Assembly: GCF_036898095.1 (NCBI RefSeq)
Contig: NC_090750.1
Span: 86,267,893 to 86,331,892, forward strand
From: Palaemon carinicauda
Taxonomy: Eukaryota > Arthropoda > Malacostraca > Decapoda > Palaemonidae
Length of the DNA: 64,000 nt
Direction: 5' to 3'
Under the pieces are notes generated by a model. It did no database searches and had not been told where the DNA came from. It worked only from the letters and a program-made list of their open reading frames with translations. Position 1 is the first letter of the stretch, and every line of letters begins with the position of its first letter. Below are positions 12,322-22,789 of this stretch, in pieces. A program made the translations under genes and the position numbers.

Positions 12322-12825
12322 TTTCTGGCTAGCGTTTATTTTAACCAATCCTCTCTATCAGTGACCATTGAGTGTGTTAATCAGTAATTTATATTTCTCT
12401 CATCACATAATGAAAGACCTGGAGTTACTGAATGAGCATCCTATTCTGGTGCGCACTCAAAGCTTCGGCGTGTCGTATCTGTGGAAGACAACAACGATCT
12501 CCCTTATTACATTTCTCTTGGAGGGGGAGGGGTAGAGGGGCATTGGCAGGAGGACGTTGAGCGCTGGGGTCTGGAAACTTGTTAGCTTTATAAGATGTTT
12601 TATTCATGACTTTTGTGCTATTCACTTCATTGCTGAAACGCCTCCACGTTGCTTTACGACGTCGCTCAACTCTTCTTTCTCCTCTTCTTAGATTTTAAAC
12701 GGAGGGATTCTGTGTAGAAGTTTCAAATGCTTCTGTGAGAAGTATATGCTGACCAATTCGCATTTGTTTGCGGATTATTGTGGTACTATGATGCTTTCGT
12801 AGGGTTTTTTTTAACCATAATTTCA
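12316..12825. other. Intergenic; GC-balanced patch at 12430-12620
   Basis: The patch is less AT-rich than its flanks and open on the minus strand for about 66 codons. Acceptor-like TTGTCTTCCACAG lies within it on the minus strand, but no matching open exon follows. I cannot support a gene. Confidence 0.3.
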
Positions 12826-13055
12826 CATATAGTTCTCTTGCTTGAGGGTATACTCGGGCACACTATTCTCTCTAATTTCTCTTCTTGTATTGTTAAAGTT
12901 TTTATAGTTTATATAGGAGATATGTATTTTAATGTTGTTACTGTTCTTTAAATATTTCATTTTTCCTTGTTTCATTTCCTCACGGGGCTATTTTCCCTGT
13001 TGGGCCCCTGGGCTTATAGCATCCTGCTTTTCCAACTATGGTTGTATCTTAGCAA

Positions 13056-13117
<62 letters not shown>

Positions 13118-13118
13118 T
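12826..13118 (+). repeat. SINE-A, 5'-truncated, (TAA)n tail
   Basis: Begins in GTTCTCTTGCTTGAGGGTA and runs through the shared 3' signature (GGGCTTATAGCATCCTGC, then GGTTGTATCTTAGC) into (TAA)n at about 13058-13117. Confidence 0.85.
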
Positions 13119-13879
13119 GAATTCATTTTCACAGAGTGCTAATTCATAGATTAGGTTCGACGTCAATGACCTTAGATGTCAGTATGCCAGAAAATCTCAA
13201 ATCAATCAATCATAGATTAGGTTAAATTTTGGTTAAATTTCAGGGTATAATAGAAATGACTTGTATGTTGCGATGTTATTTATTTCAACATTTTTGCCAT
13301 GGAGATACATTACAGACATGGAACAATCTTTTTTATTCTTTTAACTAGCTTTATTACAAACTTGTATGTATTTTGAGGATCTTTAGATTAATATGGTGAA
13401 GTGTAATAAATCACGAAATGCATGGGAAGTACATTTCAACTTTAAACACAGACTTTTACTGGACACAGGGATTGATATATCACAGACAGAGATAACACAG
13501 AAAACTGTAACCAAAATATACACGGTATTTAGTATGTAGCAAACTCAGATTGTAAAAGTTTTTAGTTATTGGGGCTATTAAAGCCACAGCACAAGAAGTT
13601 TTCTAAACGGTCAAACCACAAACAATAAGAATGATAATGAAAAGGTAAAGATGAAAAGGGATTTGAAATGTAGTTTGGGTGACTGAGGGACGACCATCCC
13701 ATTTGATACGTTTGAAATGATATATTCCGATATTCGGGTGATTTGTGGCCATCCAGAATGGAGGATAACGAGCCTATAATTTTATACCACTGGGTCGGGC
13801 TACCCCCCTCCAGGTCGTCCTCTCGGTAACCGGATCTATGGACCCGAATCTGGCACAGCCGTAAACCCCGTAATATTGT
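13119..13879. other. Intergenic; GACGTCAATGACCTTAGATG retroposon-like stretch
   Basis: 13155-13215 (GACGTCAATGACC ... AATCAATCAATCA) resembles 37980-38025 (GGCGTCAATGACC ... AATCAATCAATCA), so a short dispersed family with an ATCA-type tail is likely. Nothing else is supported. Confidence 0.45.
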
Positions 13880-14128
13880 CGGTTTGCTGATGACTATACT
13901 TTAAAAAACCGTATTTTTAATCGGAAAATCTCCGTAAAAATATACTGTTCTCAGCCGTATTTCAGTAAAATACAGGCGACCGTAATTTTTACCCTACTTT
14001 GTTATTGTCTTTTACGGGTTGGTGACCGTAATATTACTCCTTTACGTCAATATATCCGTTTTTAGAATGGTAAATGCCTGGCAACATTTAATCCAGGATT
14101 TTTACCGTTTTTTATGGCAAATTTTTAA
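13880..14128. mobile_element. Candidate MITE rich in CCGTA/TACGG words
   Basis: About 250 bp enriched in CCGTAAAAAT, CCGTAATTTTTACC and TTTACCG words on both strands, with A/T-rich ends that are partly complementary (ACTTTAAAAAACCGTA at the left, TACCGTTTTTTATGGC ... TTAACATTGTG at the right). It has no coding capacity. The call rests on structure only; the target-site duplication is not clear. Confidence 0.35.
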
Positions 14129-14849
14129 CATTGTGAGTTGCCATTGGATTCGTATTCCTTAAGTACAACGTTTAAAAATGTACCTCATTGTTGGTCACAT
14201 TGTATTTTTAGGGACAGGGAACAGGAAGAACGGCCTTCATCTTCCTTGAGTTCTGTAGTTTATCTTCCGCAAAGATTTTTTTTCTATTTATTGTTTTTTT
14301 ATATATACGAGTTATGGGAGCGGTTCCATTCACACCCATTTCTTCTTGTTAGTGGGACAGCCAGCTCGTTCTATGTTATTTGCATTACTGAAGAACTTTT
14401 GAAAAACTTTAAGATTTTTTGCTTTGTCGTTTAATTTTTATTATAATTTATGAATTTTTAGTTAACGTAATAAGAATGTTCTTGCCAAGGGCAAGAGATC
14501 TGTTGGCCTTGATTCTTGAGACATTTAATTAGAATTTTGCATCTACTGTATTTAATAAAATGGGATGATTAATGTTTGAGCAGTTCACGATTGCCACAGG
14601 GATGTTACATGATTAAAACAAAAATAAACATCGCGAGAAGTTAATGAGTAACGAAGGGAAGGAATAATTTGGACGCTCAAGTGAACAGATAAATAAAAGA
14701 ACAATTCGAAAGTAATCAAGAAATACACAGAAGAGAAATTTTAGTAAACGGTACGTTTTTTCCCCCCAACATAAACCATAAATCACGAATTATTTTTCAT
14801 TTCGCCGGAGTAGATTTCTTGAAAGTACTTTTGGAGTGAGATGATTAAT

Positions 14850-14903
<54 letters not shown>

Positions 14904-15360
14904 TCGTTTTAGCCATTTCTTTCAACAGTTTTACAAGAGCTAGATTTGAACATTTAACTCGAAACGACCTCCTGAGTGTGAAATACGGCTTCCGTCGGAG
15001 GGCTTAGCAACCAGCTTAGGGAAACTAATGTTTCATTGTTATCATTATTCATTGCTGTAAATTTATGGTTCCGACTTGACAAACCAAGACAGGCAGCGTG
15101 TGTTTCACAAACCAAGATCTTCTGAAGACGTTGAGTGATTTAGAGTATTTTACTTTTTATTAGAATTTCTATAAATCCTTACTTACTCGCTGCCTCTTGG
15201 ATGCCTTAACTATATTTATTCTTGACTAGTGTACGCGACCCGTTAAAATGAGGGCTAAGTATTTTGATGTATGTGCACAAACACAACCCCTTCTCACAAG
15301 GGTATGAGTACTCTCCCTCCTACTCGATGGATGGGGAGAGCTGCGCGTGACCGGAAAGAA
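14129..15360. other. Intergenic; (CT)n at 14853-14899
   Basis: One clean (CT)n tract. The 98-codon frame at 14138-14434 has no recognisable motif. Confidence 0.5.
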
Positions 15361-15367
15361 GTATATA

Positions 15368-15411
<44 letters not shown>
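15361..15411. repeat. (TA)n-(TG)n microsatellite
   Basis: (TA)n interrupted by one GTA and passing into (TG)n, immediately 5' of a LINE-A tail. Confidence 0.9.
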
Positions 15412-15412
<1 letters not shown>

Positions 15413-15648
15413 TATGTTGAACAGGCTGACATAAGTCTAATTATAGTTTATATATGAAATATCTGTTTTGATTTTGTTACTGTTTTTAAAATGTTTTATT
15501 TTAATTGTTCATTCTTTCTCATATCCATTTCCTTATTTTGTTTCCTCATTGGACTGTTTTTCCCTGTTGGAGCCCTTGGGCTTATAGCATCTTGCTTTTC
15601 GAACTAGGGTTGTAGCTTAGCTAGAAATAATAATAATAAAATAATAGT
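15412..15648 (+). repeat. LINE-A 3' UTR tail, 5'-truncated
   Basis: Starts with AACAGGCTGACATAAGTCT and TATAGTTTATATATGA, the version of the tail that follows the LINE-A open frame at 51.63 kb, and then shares TTGGGCTTATAGCATCTTGC and GGTTGTAGCTTAGC before AATAATAATAA. This is the LINE form of the tail rather than the SINE-A form. Confidence 0.8.
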
Positions 15649-16169
15649 GGTCAGGGTCATTTCACCACCCAGTATATACAGTATACTGTAATTGCAATTT
15701 TTCTAAAAGTAACAAAACCTAAATTGACCAAGAGCCGAATTAAATTGTGTAACGCATCTGTTAAACAATTGCATTAATTTAGTGTCTCGTTTTCAAAACT
15801 ACCATATGCAGCTTTCGTCTTTATTTGTTTATTTTGGAGTTTTTTTAAACCTTAATTTTGTTCATATAAGAGTTTTGTTTTTCAATTATTTATACACGGG
15901 GATTATTTGTTTATTAGTAACAAAAAATTCATTAAATTCAGAAGGTCAATTATATAAATGGCATTATTCATTTATTATTCTAATCACGGGTAACTGTATT
16001 TATGTGTTTTGAAAATATATTATTCTCTTTATACGACACATATATTGTTAGTTGTAGTTTTAAAATATGTATAGAATTCAGAGTAGCTCACATCTTTACA
16101 AAGTATATTAATTCAATTACACCAACAATGAAGTAATATAAGCCTGCTAAATTCTTCTAGCAATTTCGA
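15649..16169. other. No feature recognised
   Basis: AT-rich. The 76-codon frame at 15782-16012 looks like chance. Confidence 0.4.
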
Positions 16170-16320
16170 ATGTGGCCAGCCGACCAGAGTGCTAACAATT
16201 TCTCAAAACTTTTAGAATCCTTGTTTCCGACTCTTGCGGTTGGTCTCAATCTCTCTCCCCATCCAACTTTTTTTTTCTTCTTTTATTTTTATCCCACTTT
16301 CTTCAGCCTGGCTTTCCCAG

Positions 16321-16458
16321 GATATGATGATCATTCCGCGGCTCGACATCAGAGCAAAACCCGAGTCCTCGTTAAATTCAGATCTACGCCAGGTTTCTTT
16401 TGATGTCGCCGAGGTTATATGCAAGATACGGATGCACCCGGAGTTTTGGGTGTTTTGA
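16321..16458 (+). CDS. Possible terminal exon, unrecognised protein
   Basis: A long polypyrimidine run (16267-16305) ends in CTTCAG at 16306 and CCCAG at 16320, two usable acceptors in the same frame. After the second, an open frame of 45 codons begins DMMIIPRLDIRAK and ends HPEFWVF before TGA at 16456-16458. Composition is markedly more balanced than the flanks. Two other frames are open over the same stretch: a plus frame with a possible donor at CGCCAG|GTTTC, and a 103-codon minus frame with ATG at 16523. The coding strand is therefore not settled, and no upstream partner exon is identified. Confidence 0.25.
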   Translation, partial: DMMIIPRLDIRAKPESSLNSDLRQVSFDVAEVICKIRMHPEFWVF

Positions 16459-16954
16459 GTGGGCGCGGAGAAGCCCTGTCGGTAAAATGTGATCAAAGTT
16501 GGCCGTGGAAGTCCAGATGGCATTTCTATCTCGTACCTTCACCCTCGACATGATAGGCTCGCATAAGTAGGTCTTTGGAGATTCTTTTTAAAGATATCCA
16601 ATTCGTAAAAGTGGACGATTTGTCCCCTGTTTTTATTCCCCGTATTATAAACCTTTCTTTGAAGCTTTAATTCTAGTTACTGGACGTAATTAGGTAACAG
16701 ATAGTGTCAGCATCTCCTCATATTTGTTGACTTTTAAGATTTAAGCAGAATTACGGTAGCGTCCCTTCATCATTCGCCTTCCAAATTGCCAACACTAGAA
16801 ACTTTTCTGAAGAAAAGTCTACCAAATGGTTAAAAGTGAAAGGCCAAAAATTGTCGAACTTATAACGAAGTTTAGAGGTCTGGTAGATCAAATAAGAAAA
16901 CGAATCGTCAAGTAGTTCTGGTTTTTCGTAATTTTATATAATTTTCATCAAGGC
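16459..16954. other. No further feature recognised
   Basis: The GC-balanced patch continues to about 16560 and could be UTR or promoter DNA of the possible gene. The rest is ordinary intergenic sequence. Confidence 0.3.
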
Positions 16955-17114
16955 CAACGTTTTTATAGTTTATATAGGAGTTATTTTAATGATGTTACTG
17001 TTCGTAAGATATTTTATTTTTCTTTGTTTCCTTTCCCCACTGGGCTATTTTCCCTGTTGGGTACCCTTGGCTTATAGCATGCTGCTTTTCCAGCTAGGGT
17101 TATAGTTTAGCAAC

Positions 17115-17151
<37 letters not shown>
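16955..17151 (+). repeat. SINE-A/LINE-A tail, 5'-truncated, (TAA)n
   Basis: Starts at TTTTTATAGTTTATATAGGAG and ends with CTTATAGCATGCTGC, then AGGGTTATAGTTTAGC and (TAA)n at about 17115-17151. Confidence 0.8.
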
Positions 17152-17273
17152 TAATGATAATTAATAACAACAACAGTAACTGCTCTGTAGACATAATGTG
17201 CCTTTTTGAAATTTACAGTAACATAGCGTAAATAATTCTTAAAGCCACCTTGCGTTGAGTAAAGCTCAAGTAT

Positions 17274-17502
17274 TTAGCTTTTAATATAAAAAAAAATATC
17301 AGTAATATTAGTAAAAGAAATAATCTTAAATGTACCAGGGGAAATGTGAATACGTCTGATCGCCACAACCAATATCTTAGTAAGTGACCTTTGATTTACT
17401 TTCCCGTCATTGACGATGCTCTGAAAGGTTGCCATGACAACCTTCAGTTGCTCACGAGAAATCCTCAAGATGCGCAGTCGAGTTCTCTCTGCCTATTAAC
17501 TC
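17274..17502 (-). CDS. Unrecognised minus-strand open frame overlapping an X-box-like palindrome
   Basis: An open stretch of about 76 codons without an ATG near its start. It contains SREQLKVVMATFQSIVNDGK, which reads like an amphipathic helix, then becomes I/F-rich toward its end. The upstream half (17340-17500) has balanced composition and the last 25 codons are AT-rich, so only the first part might be real exon. I do not recognise a family. The palindrome at 17428-17441 could instead mark this patch as regulatory. Confidence 0.18.
17428..17441. promoter_or_regulatory. RFX X-box-like palindrome
   Basis: GTTGCCATGACAAC fits the RFX X-box pattern GTHNYY-AT-RRNAAC at every position. It sits in a non-repetitive, GC-balanced patch. 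Whether it is bound, and which gene it would serve, cannot be read from the window. Confidence 0.35.
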
Positions 17503-17990
17503 ACCTGGTCGGATATTATTTCTCGGCCCAATCAAGATTTGATTCGGTACAGTATACTGTATACGTTTTGATTTCATTTGTGTTTATATTTACTATTTAT
17601 CTTTGTATAATTGTCACGTAAGTTAAACCGCAATTAAGAATATCATTTAAATACACTGCTCTGTAATTAGTTTATATTTTATCCTTACCAAGTTCTCATG
17701 TAATTACTTTATATTTTATCCTTACCCCAACTCTCGGTTCTCTATATTGATTTGTAGTAGTCGGGAAAACATTTGTTTCACTAGATGGATTTTTTCCTTA
17801 TTTTTTCTTTTATCTTATACCTTTTGACCCACCAGTCGATTAGTTGCTTTGCAAATGACAAAATGCAGATACATTTTTGAGGCTCAAAACCGCGTTCAGA
17901 TATTTTAAAATGTTTAAACGACAATTTTGAAAAGGAATGTTTCTTTCCATATTTTTATATAAATAGTGAATAAAAACTGAAAGGCGTTGC

Positions 17991-17993
<3 letters not shown>
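17503..17993. other. Intergenic; short 38-bp direct repeat at 17668-17730
   Basis: TTTATATTTTATCCTTACC occurs twice, about 38 bp apart. Nothing gene-like. Confidence 0.5.
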
Positions 17994-18080
<87 letters not shown>

Positions 18081-18190
18081 GGGGTGGGATGGAGAGGGGA
18101 AGAAGAAGGTTAAATGTAATGGGTGCTGAAGGAAACAGACATGCTAGTATGTAGGACACTTAACCTAACATTGGAATTCCGTTTATATAT

Positions 18191-18259
<69 letters not shown>
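17994..18259. repeat. Two (GA)n microsatellites
   Basis: (GA)n at 17994-18079 and 18193-18259, separated by about 110 bp of unique DNA. All long frames here are translations of the tracts. Confidence 0.95.
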
Positions 18260-18263
<4 letters not shown>

Positions 18264-18630
18264 TTTCCAAGAGTAAGATTACCATTTAAATATATTGCCA
18301 TCAAAAAATCGTATCATTGGTTTTATTAGAAGTATCTTAAAAGGAAAATCGAAGTCATTTTTTTTTATTGTTGACAGTTTTAACCTTTTCATATAAATTT
18401 TATGATTAGTTTATTTTGGAGCAGATTCTGTACAGGAATATTGAATTGCCTAGAACTGTGTATGTTTAATACACACAAATGCTCATGCCAACACACGCAA
18501 TACATTCCTCTTTAGGTATATGCTGAACTTCCTGAATATATTTCGAAGGGTCATCAACATGTTAACCCCCTTCTGTCTCAAGCTCCACGTTACTCCTCTC
18601 CTTGGTACTGAATATACAATCCTGTTTGAA

Positions 18631-18931
18631 TATGACAAATTTGGGAGTAATTTGTATTTTCCCTAGCATACAAACCTGTAGCTCTTTAATATAGCATTGT
18701 TATTTCGGCCGAGCTGAAAACTAGCCGAAATAAAAAGTGCCATGTTAAAGAGCGAAGGTTTGTATCTTGCGTTGGGACAAATGACAAATGTGGGAGTAAT
18801 TTGTATTTTCCCTAGTATACAAACCTGTAGCTCTTTAACATGGCACTTTTTATTTCGGCTAGTTTTCAGCTTCGCCGAAATAACAATGCCATGTTAAAGA
18901 GCGGAAGGTTAGTATCTTGTGTCGGGACAAA
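18631..18931. repeat. Tandem pair with an inverted 71-bp core between direct flanks
   Basis: Two adjacent copies share left flanks (GACAAATNTGGGAGTAATTT ... ACAAACCTGTAG) and right flanks (CGAAGGTTTGTATCTTG and GGAAGGTTAGTATCTTG) in the same orientation. The 71-bp cores, 18682-18752 and 18831-18901, are near-exact reverse complements of each other. Each core is bounded by CTCTTTAAYATGGC-type inverted ends, so a flip between those ends explains the pattern. Confidence 0.9.
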
Positions 18932-20009
18932 CCGTTTTTCATTAGTTGGAACCTACTCATTTTGGGTTTCTCTCACTCCCAAAGAATTTCGAATATCCTA
19001 CAGCCTTCCAGTAACTAGTTCCACTCCATTTTCTTCTATTGGATAAACCAATTCACAACTCGCATTAATTCCTTCACCTATGGCCAACTTCATCTTGTCG
19101 TAAGAGTACGTTTTTATTCGTCACAACCCATATTTAAGTATTCATCACATGCAGTCAGTTCGGCCTGACTTCCATGCGTCTCTGTAAGTTTTTATAGGTA
19201 TATTACGCATACGCAATTTTTCTTACTGGGGGTACAGCTATTTATTTAGTCTAGCGCAAAAATATATGTATTATTTACTCCGAATAATTTTTGCACGATT
19301 CTGTTATTTTATGACGATCCACAAATATCCATAACCTTTTTAAGAGAACAATTATCTTTAAAGATACAGAATACAATTATTTTTTAAAGATACAAAGGCA
19401 ACTTTATTTAATCGAACCCTGGAGGTCATCCATTTTTTTCTTCTCCTCGAGTCCGGGAGGGTAATAGGACAGACGTTTTGTATCAAGAAATGCTAATAGT
19501 CCGGCGGTCCCTTGTCACAGCCTCTGCCTGTGGCATTGATTTATCTTATTTCCACGTGTTTATTTCCTCCCCTTCCCTTTTCCCCAACGCTTCCACCCTC
19601 TTCTCATCACCAACAAGAATTTTTGCTCTATTTTGCAGTGGGTCTTCTCCAAAATTGTTTATTTTTCCCTACGTAATTTCTTTCTCTTCCCACATCTATT
19701 TTTATGGCTAAGAACCATTGATAAAATGGAATAATTTCTCTCTCTGTCTCTCCGGTTCTCTCTGCTTCATCATCCCGTTGCTATGGTTACATGAAGCAAG
19801 TGGGAGGGAGACGGCTTTCCGACCCGTATCATTGTATTATACGGAAACTCCACAAAAGGCTAGTCTCTCTCTTGAATGGCTTCTGTAAACGCCCTTACAC
19901 TTCTCCCGTAAAAATTTATCTTACATACATACATACAGTCGTGAGTATGTATATTGGTAGGGGGATACTTAAGGTCTCTCAAGTGACCTACTTCCTTTAT
20001 ATTTATGAA
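18932..20009. other. Intergenic DNA
   Basis: A pyrimidine-rich stretch at 19560-19720 and an imperfect X-box-like GTTGCTATGGTTAC at 19777-19790. Frames at 18840-19046, 19478-19711 and 19791-20045 carry no domain. Confidence 0.4.
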
Positions 20010-20507
20010 TCCTGTAATTCGTGTCATTTAAGGATGGAGCAGTGAGGATTCTATTAGTCTGATTCCATTTGAGGTTGGAAAGAAAGAATCCTATTAATCT
20101 GACTTCATTTAAGGATGGGGAAGCAGGAGTCCTATTAGTCTGGTTTCATTTAAGGATGGAGAAGCATGAATTCCATTAGTCTGATTCCATATAAGGATGG
20201 AGGAGTAGGAATCCTATTTGATTCCATTTAAGGATGGAAAAGTAGGGATCCTATTAGTCTGAATTCATTTAAGGATGGAGTAGGAATCTTATTAGTCTGA
20301 TTTCATTTGAGGATGGAGTAGGAATCCTATTAGTCTGATTTCATTTAAGGATGGAGTAGGAATCCTATAAATCTGATTTCATTCAAGTTTGGAGTAGGAA
20401 TCCTATTAGTCTGATTCCATTCAAGGATGGATAAGTAGGAATCCTATTAGTCTGATTCCATTCAAGGATGGATAAGTAGGAATCCTATTAATCTGACTCC
20501 ATTCACC
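20010..20507 (+). repeat. Minisatellite, about 12 units of 37-45 bp
   Basis: Units follow AAGGATGGA-(AAGT)-AGGAATCCTATTAGTCTGAT-TCCATTT. Units 1-6 and 11-12 carry a 5-8 base insert after GGATGGA; units 7-10 lack it. The two size classes lie in blocks, which suggests that sub-arrays amplified separately. Confidence 0.9.
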
Positions 20508-21290
20508 TGTCGTGTTATTTTTAGTGTAAGGGAAAATGTATACTTTTCTGATCTAAAGTTCCCATGAATCCTTTTATGTAGGAAATATCAATTTAAAAAC
20601 AGGTTTCTAAATTATATTTTTATTCTAATTTTCAATGACAGTTTGATTTTAATTTTCCACTTGTCTTCGACCAATGTAATTCTTTATTCTTCTTCCTTAA
20701 CTTTCATTGCATTTACATCCTAATAACATGGCGATTCAGTTCTTCTTTGTTCCACTTTTTACCTTATCTCTTTCTTCCTTGCTTTGCCTTTGTCTTTGTA
20801 GTTTGACCTTTTGAAATCAAGAAGCAACATTAACGCCTGTGATCTTTCTCCACAGGAACGACTAAGTTTCAGGAAATAAGATTGGTTTATAGTCGTATTT
20901 TGTCTTCCCTTCGTACATAATTGTATCAGTAAAATTACAATGTACCCTACCATGTTGTAGGTATTTTTTTCAAAAGTGAGTGTCGATACAGTGGTGTCAA
21001 TAATCCCCATAATTCTATGTGAATGTACATAAATTGAGATACATATAATGTATTGTTATTTAGACATTTTTTTTACCACTTTCGACAGATTTCTGACATT
21101 TCTGACAGTTGGGTATGTCTTTTAATCTGACCTATTTGTCTCGGCTTCTGTTTTCCAGTGTTTGTTATTGGAGATCCAGTTACTCAACTTTTTAAAGTAA
21201 TTAAACGGCGTATTTACGTTTGAATAATTTTTCCATATCAAACTTTTTATAAATTGCCTAACGTTAGGAAAGCGACTGGTTTCCGACCTC
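20508..21290. other. No gene recognised
   Basis: AT-rich. The 83-codon minus frame at 20759-21010 shows no domain. Confidence 0.4.
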
Positions 21291-21340
<50 letters not shown>

Positions 21341-21374
21341 TATTATTATTAATAAAGTATTATTATTATTAATG
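21291..21374. repeat. (TAA)n/(TTA)n microsatellite pair
   Basis: (TAA)n directly followed by an inverted (ATT)n tract, forming a potential hairpin. Confidence 0.85.
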
Positions 21375-22304
21375 ATAGAAAAGAATTGACAACTATGATA
21401 ATGGCAATATAGCATGAAGACAAGATCCGAGTAAAACTGGCATATCATGAACTGCTCAAATCCTTTAATTCAAAATCAATAAGCTTTTATTATAGACCCA
21501 TTTATACAATAAATCCGAATAATATTTAAGAAACTTCAGTGGCCCAATTTATAAAATTATATTGATAGTAATAGTCAAAGTCAGAGTAGAGAATTTTGTA
21601 ATTAACTATAAGCTTTTTCTACATATTGATTGCATGTACGCTCGTTATTAAAAAAATCAATATATATTGATGATCATTTATATGGGACTGGCATTCAATG
21701 TTTTTTTAATGGATAATATTAATTTATTGTATTTCATACAATATTGACAAGATTGGAATGTCATTTTTGGATAACTCCTTGATAGATATTGCTCTAGTTT
21801 TGCGAAAGATTGTAATGAGTAAATTATTTCAAATATACAATTATAAGCAAATTACCATTGAGTGGTGTAGTTTATTCAAGTTAAATACATTTACCGATAT
21901 TTTTTTCTAGTTTAGGTAACAAAGATTTTAATTGTCATGTTCCTGATACAAAACATATGCAGCATTTTCTATTAACAATAGTATTTTTATGATTAAAAAT
22001 ACCCAATTTGCCTAATATAAACCATTTCTGTAAATAGTTAACAATTTTTATGAATCAAATAGAGCCAATTTACAATGAGAATTATAGACATATAGTTTAC
22101 ACATGAAAAAAAAAATAATTTACAACTGTAAATATTAAAATCTTTCAATCAGCTAAGTGCCGATCATGTCTCATTGAGCATTTTTTTTTCTTTGCTGCAG
22201 TTGCTCATCCCAAGATAGAAATACAGGTGATCAGATGGGAGATGGTGGTGTTGCGTCGGCTCTTTCGTCCTTGGTGTGCTCCGCCGGTCTGGAGGTCGCC
22301 ATGG
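21375..22304 (-). other. AT-rich DNA, candidate 3' UTR of the minus-strand exon
   Basis: If the exon at 22305-22375 is real, this is its downstream side. AATAAA hexamers on the minus strand occur near 21870 and 21725. The first 100 bases after the stop are still GC-balanced, as expected of a transcribed region. Nothing else is recognised. Confidence 0.3.
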
Positions 22305-22375
22305 TTACCACATGCGGGCGTAGTAGGCGTCCCTCTTGCCGATGCACGTGAACAGCACCAGCACTGCGATGACAA
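22305..22375 (-). CDS. Candidate 3'-terminal coding exon of an unidentified host membrane protein
   Basis: On the minus strand a polypyrimidine tract (revcomp of 22378-22402, TCCTCTTTTTCTCTCTCTCC core) ends in CTAAAG, a good 3' splice site. It is followed by two bases completing a split codon and then 22 codons to TAA at 22307-22305. The peptide is VIAVLVLFTCI then GKRDAYYARMW: a hydrophobic run that could be the end of a transmembrane helix, with a short basic/aromatic cytoplasmic tail. Of the 22 codons, 21 end in G or C, unlike anything else nearby. I do not recognise the family. The partner exons would lie at higher coordinates, with the Ty3/gypsy pair in the intervening intron or outside the gene. 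Confidence 0.5.
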
Positions 22376-22410
22376 CTTTAGGGAGAGAGAGAAAAAGAGG
22401 AAAATAGGTC

Positions 22411-22761
22411 AGTTATTCTCTGGTTTGTGTATTAAAAATATATCTAATACAAGTAGGTGTAAAGTTATTCTCTATTTGTATATTAGAAATAGATTGACTA
22501 ATAAAAGTAAGGACAAGTACCTATTTATATATTTATATATTAAAATATATTAAATAATAAAAGTAAGGACCAGGTTATTATTCTCAATTTGTATATTTTA
22601 GAAACATTAACTGATGGTTATTATTCTCTATTTGTATATTAGAAATTTATTAACTGATAAAAGTAAGGAAGAGGTTATTAGTCTCTGTATGTATACCAAA
22701 ATATTTATTATTCTCTATTTGTTTACTAAAAATATATTTGTTGATAAAAGTAAGAGCAAGG
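22411..22761 (+). repeat. Minisatellite, about 7 units of 50-57 bp
   Basis: Repeated GTTATTATTCTCTATTTG, then TATATTAGAAATTTATTAAC and TGATAAAAGTAAGGA, with drift. It lies between the candidate exon's acceptor and the 5' end of the Ty3/gypsy remnant. Confidence 0.8.
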
Positions 22762-22789
22762 TTAAGTGCAAATTTTCGGCTGCAATTCT

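Noticed and set aside
7758..18329. L/S and R/E repeat frames in (GA)n/(CT)n tracts (also at 32, 35, 41, 53 and 59 kb)
   Set aside because: Pure microsatellite translation; no flanking coding sequence.
19777..19790. X-box-like GTTGCTATGGTTAC (and a similar site at 22296-22309)
   Set aside because: Each misses the consensus at one key position; the second overlaps the stop codon of the candidate exon.
22227..22553. 108-codon plus frame over the 22.3 kb patch
   Set aside because: It is antisense to the better-supported minus exon and ends in the AT-rich minisatellite.
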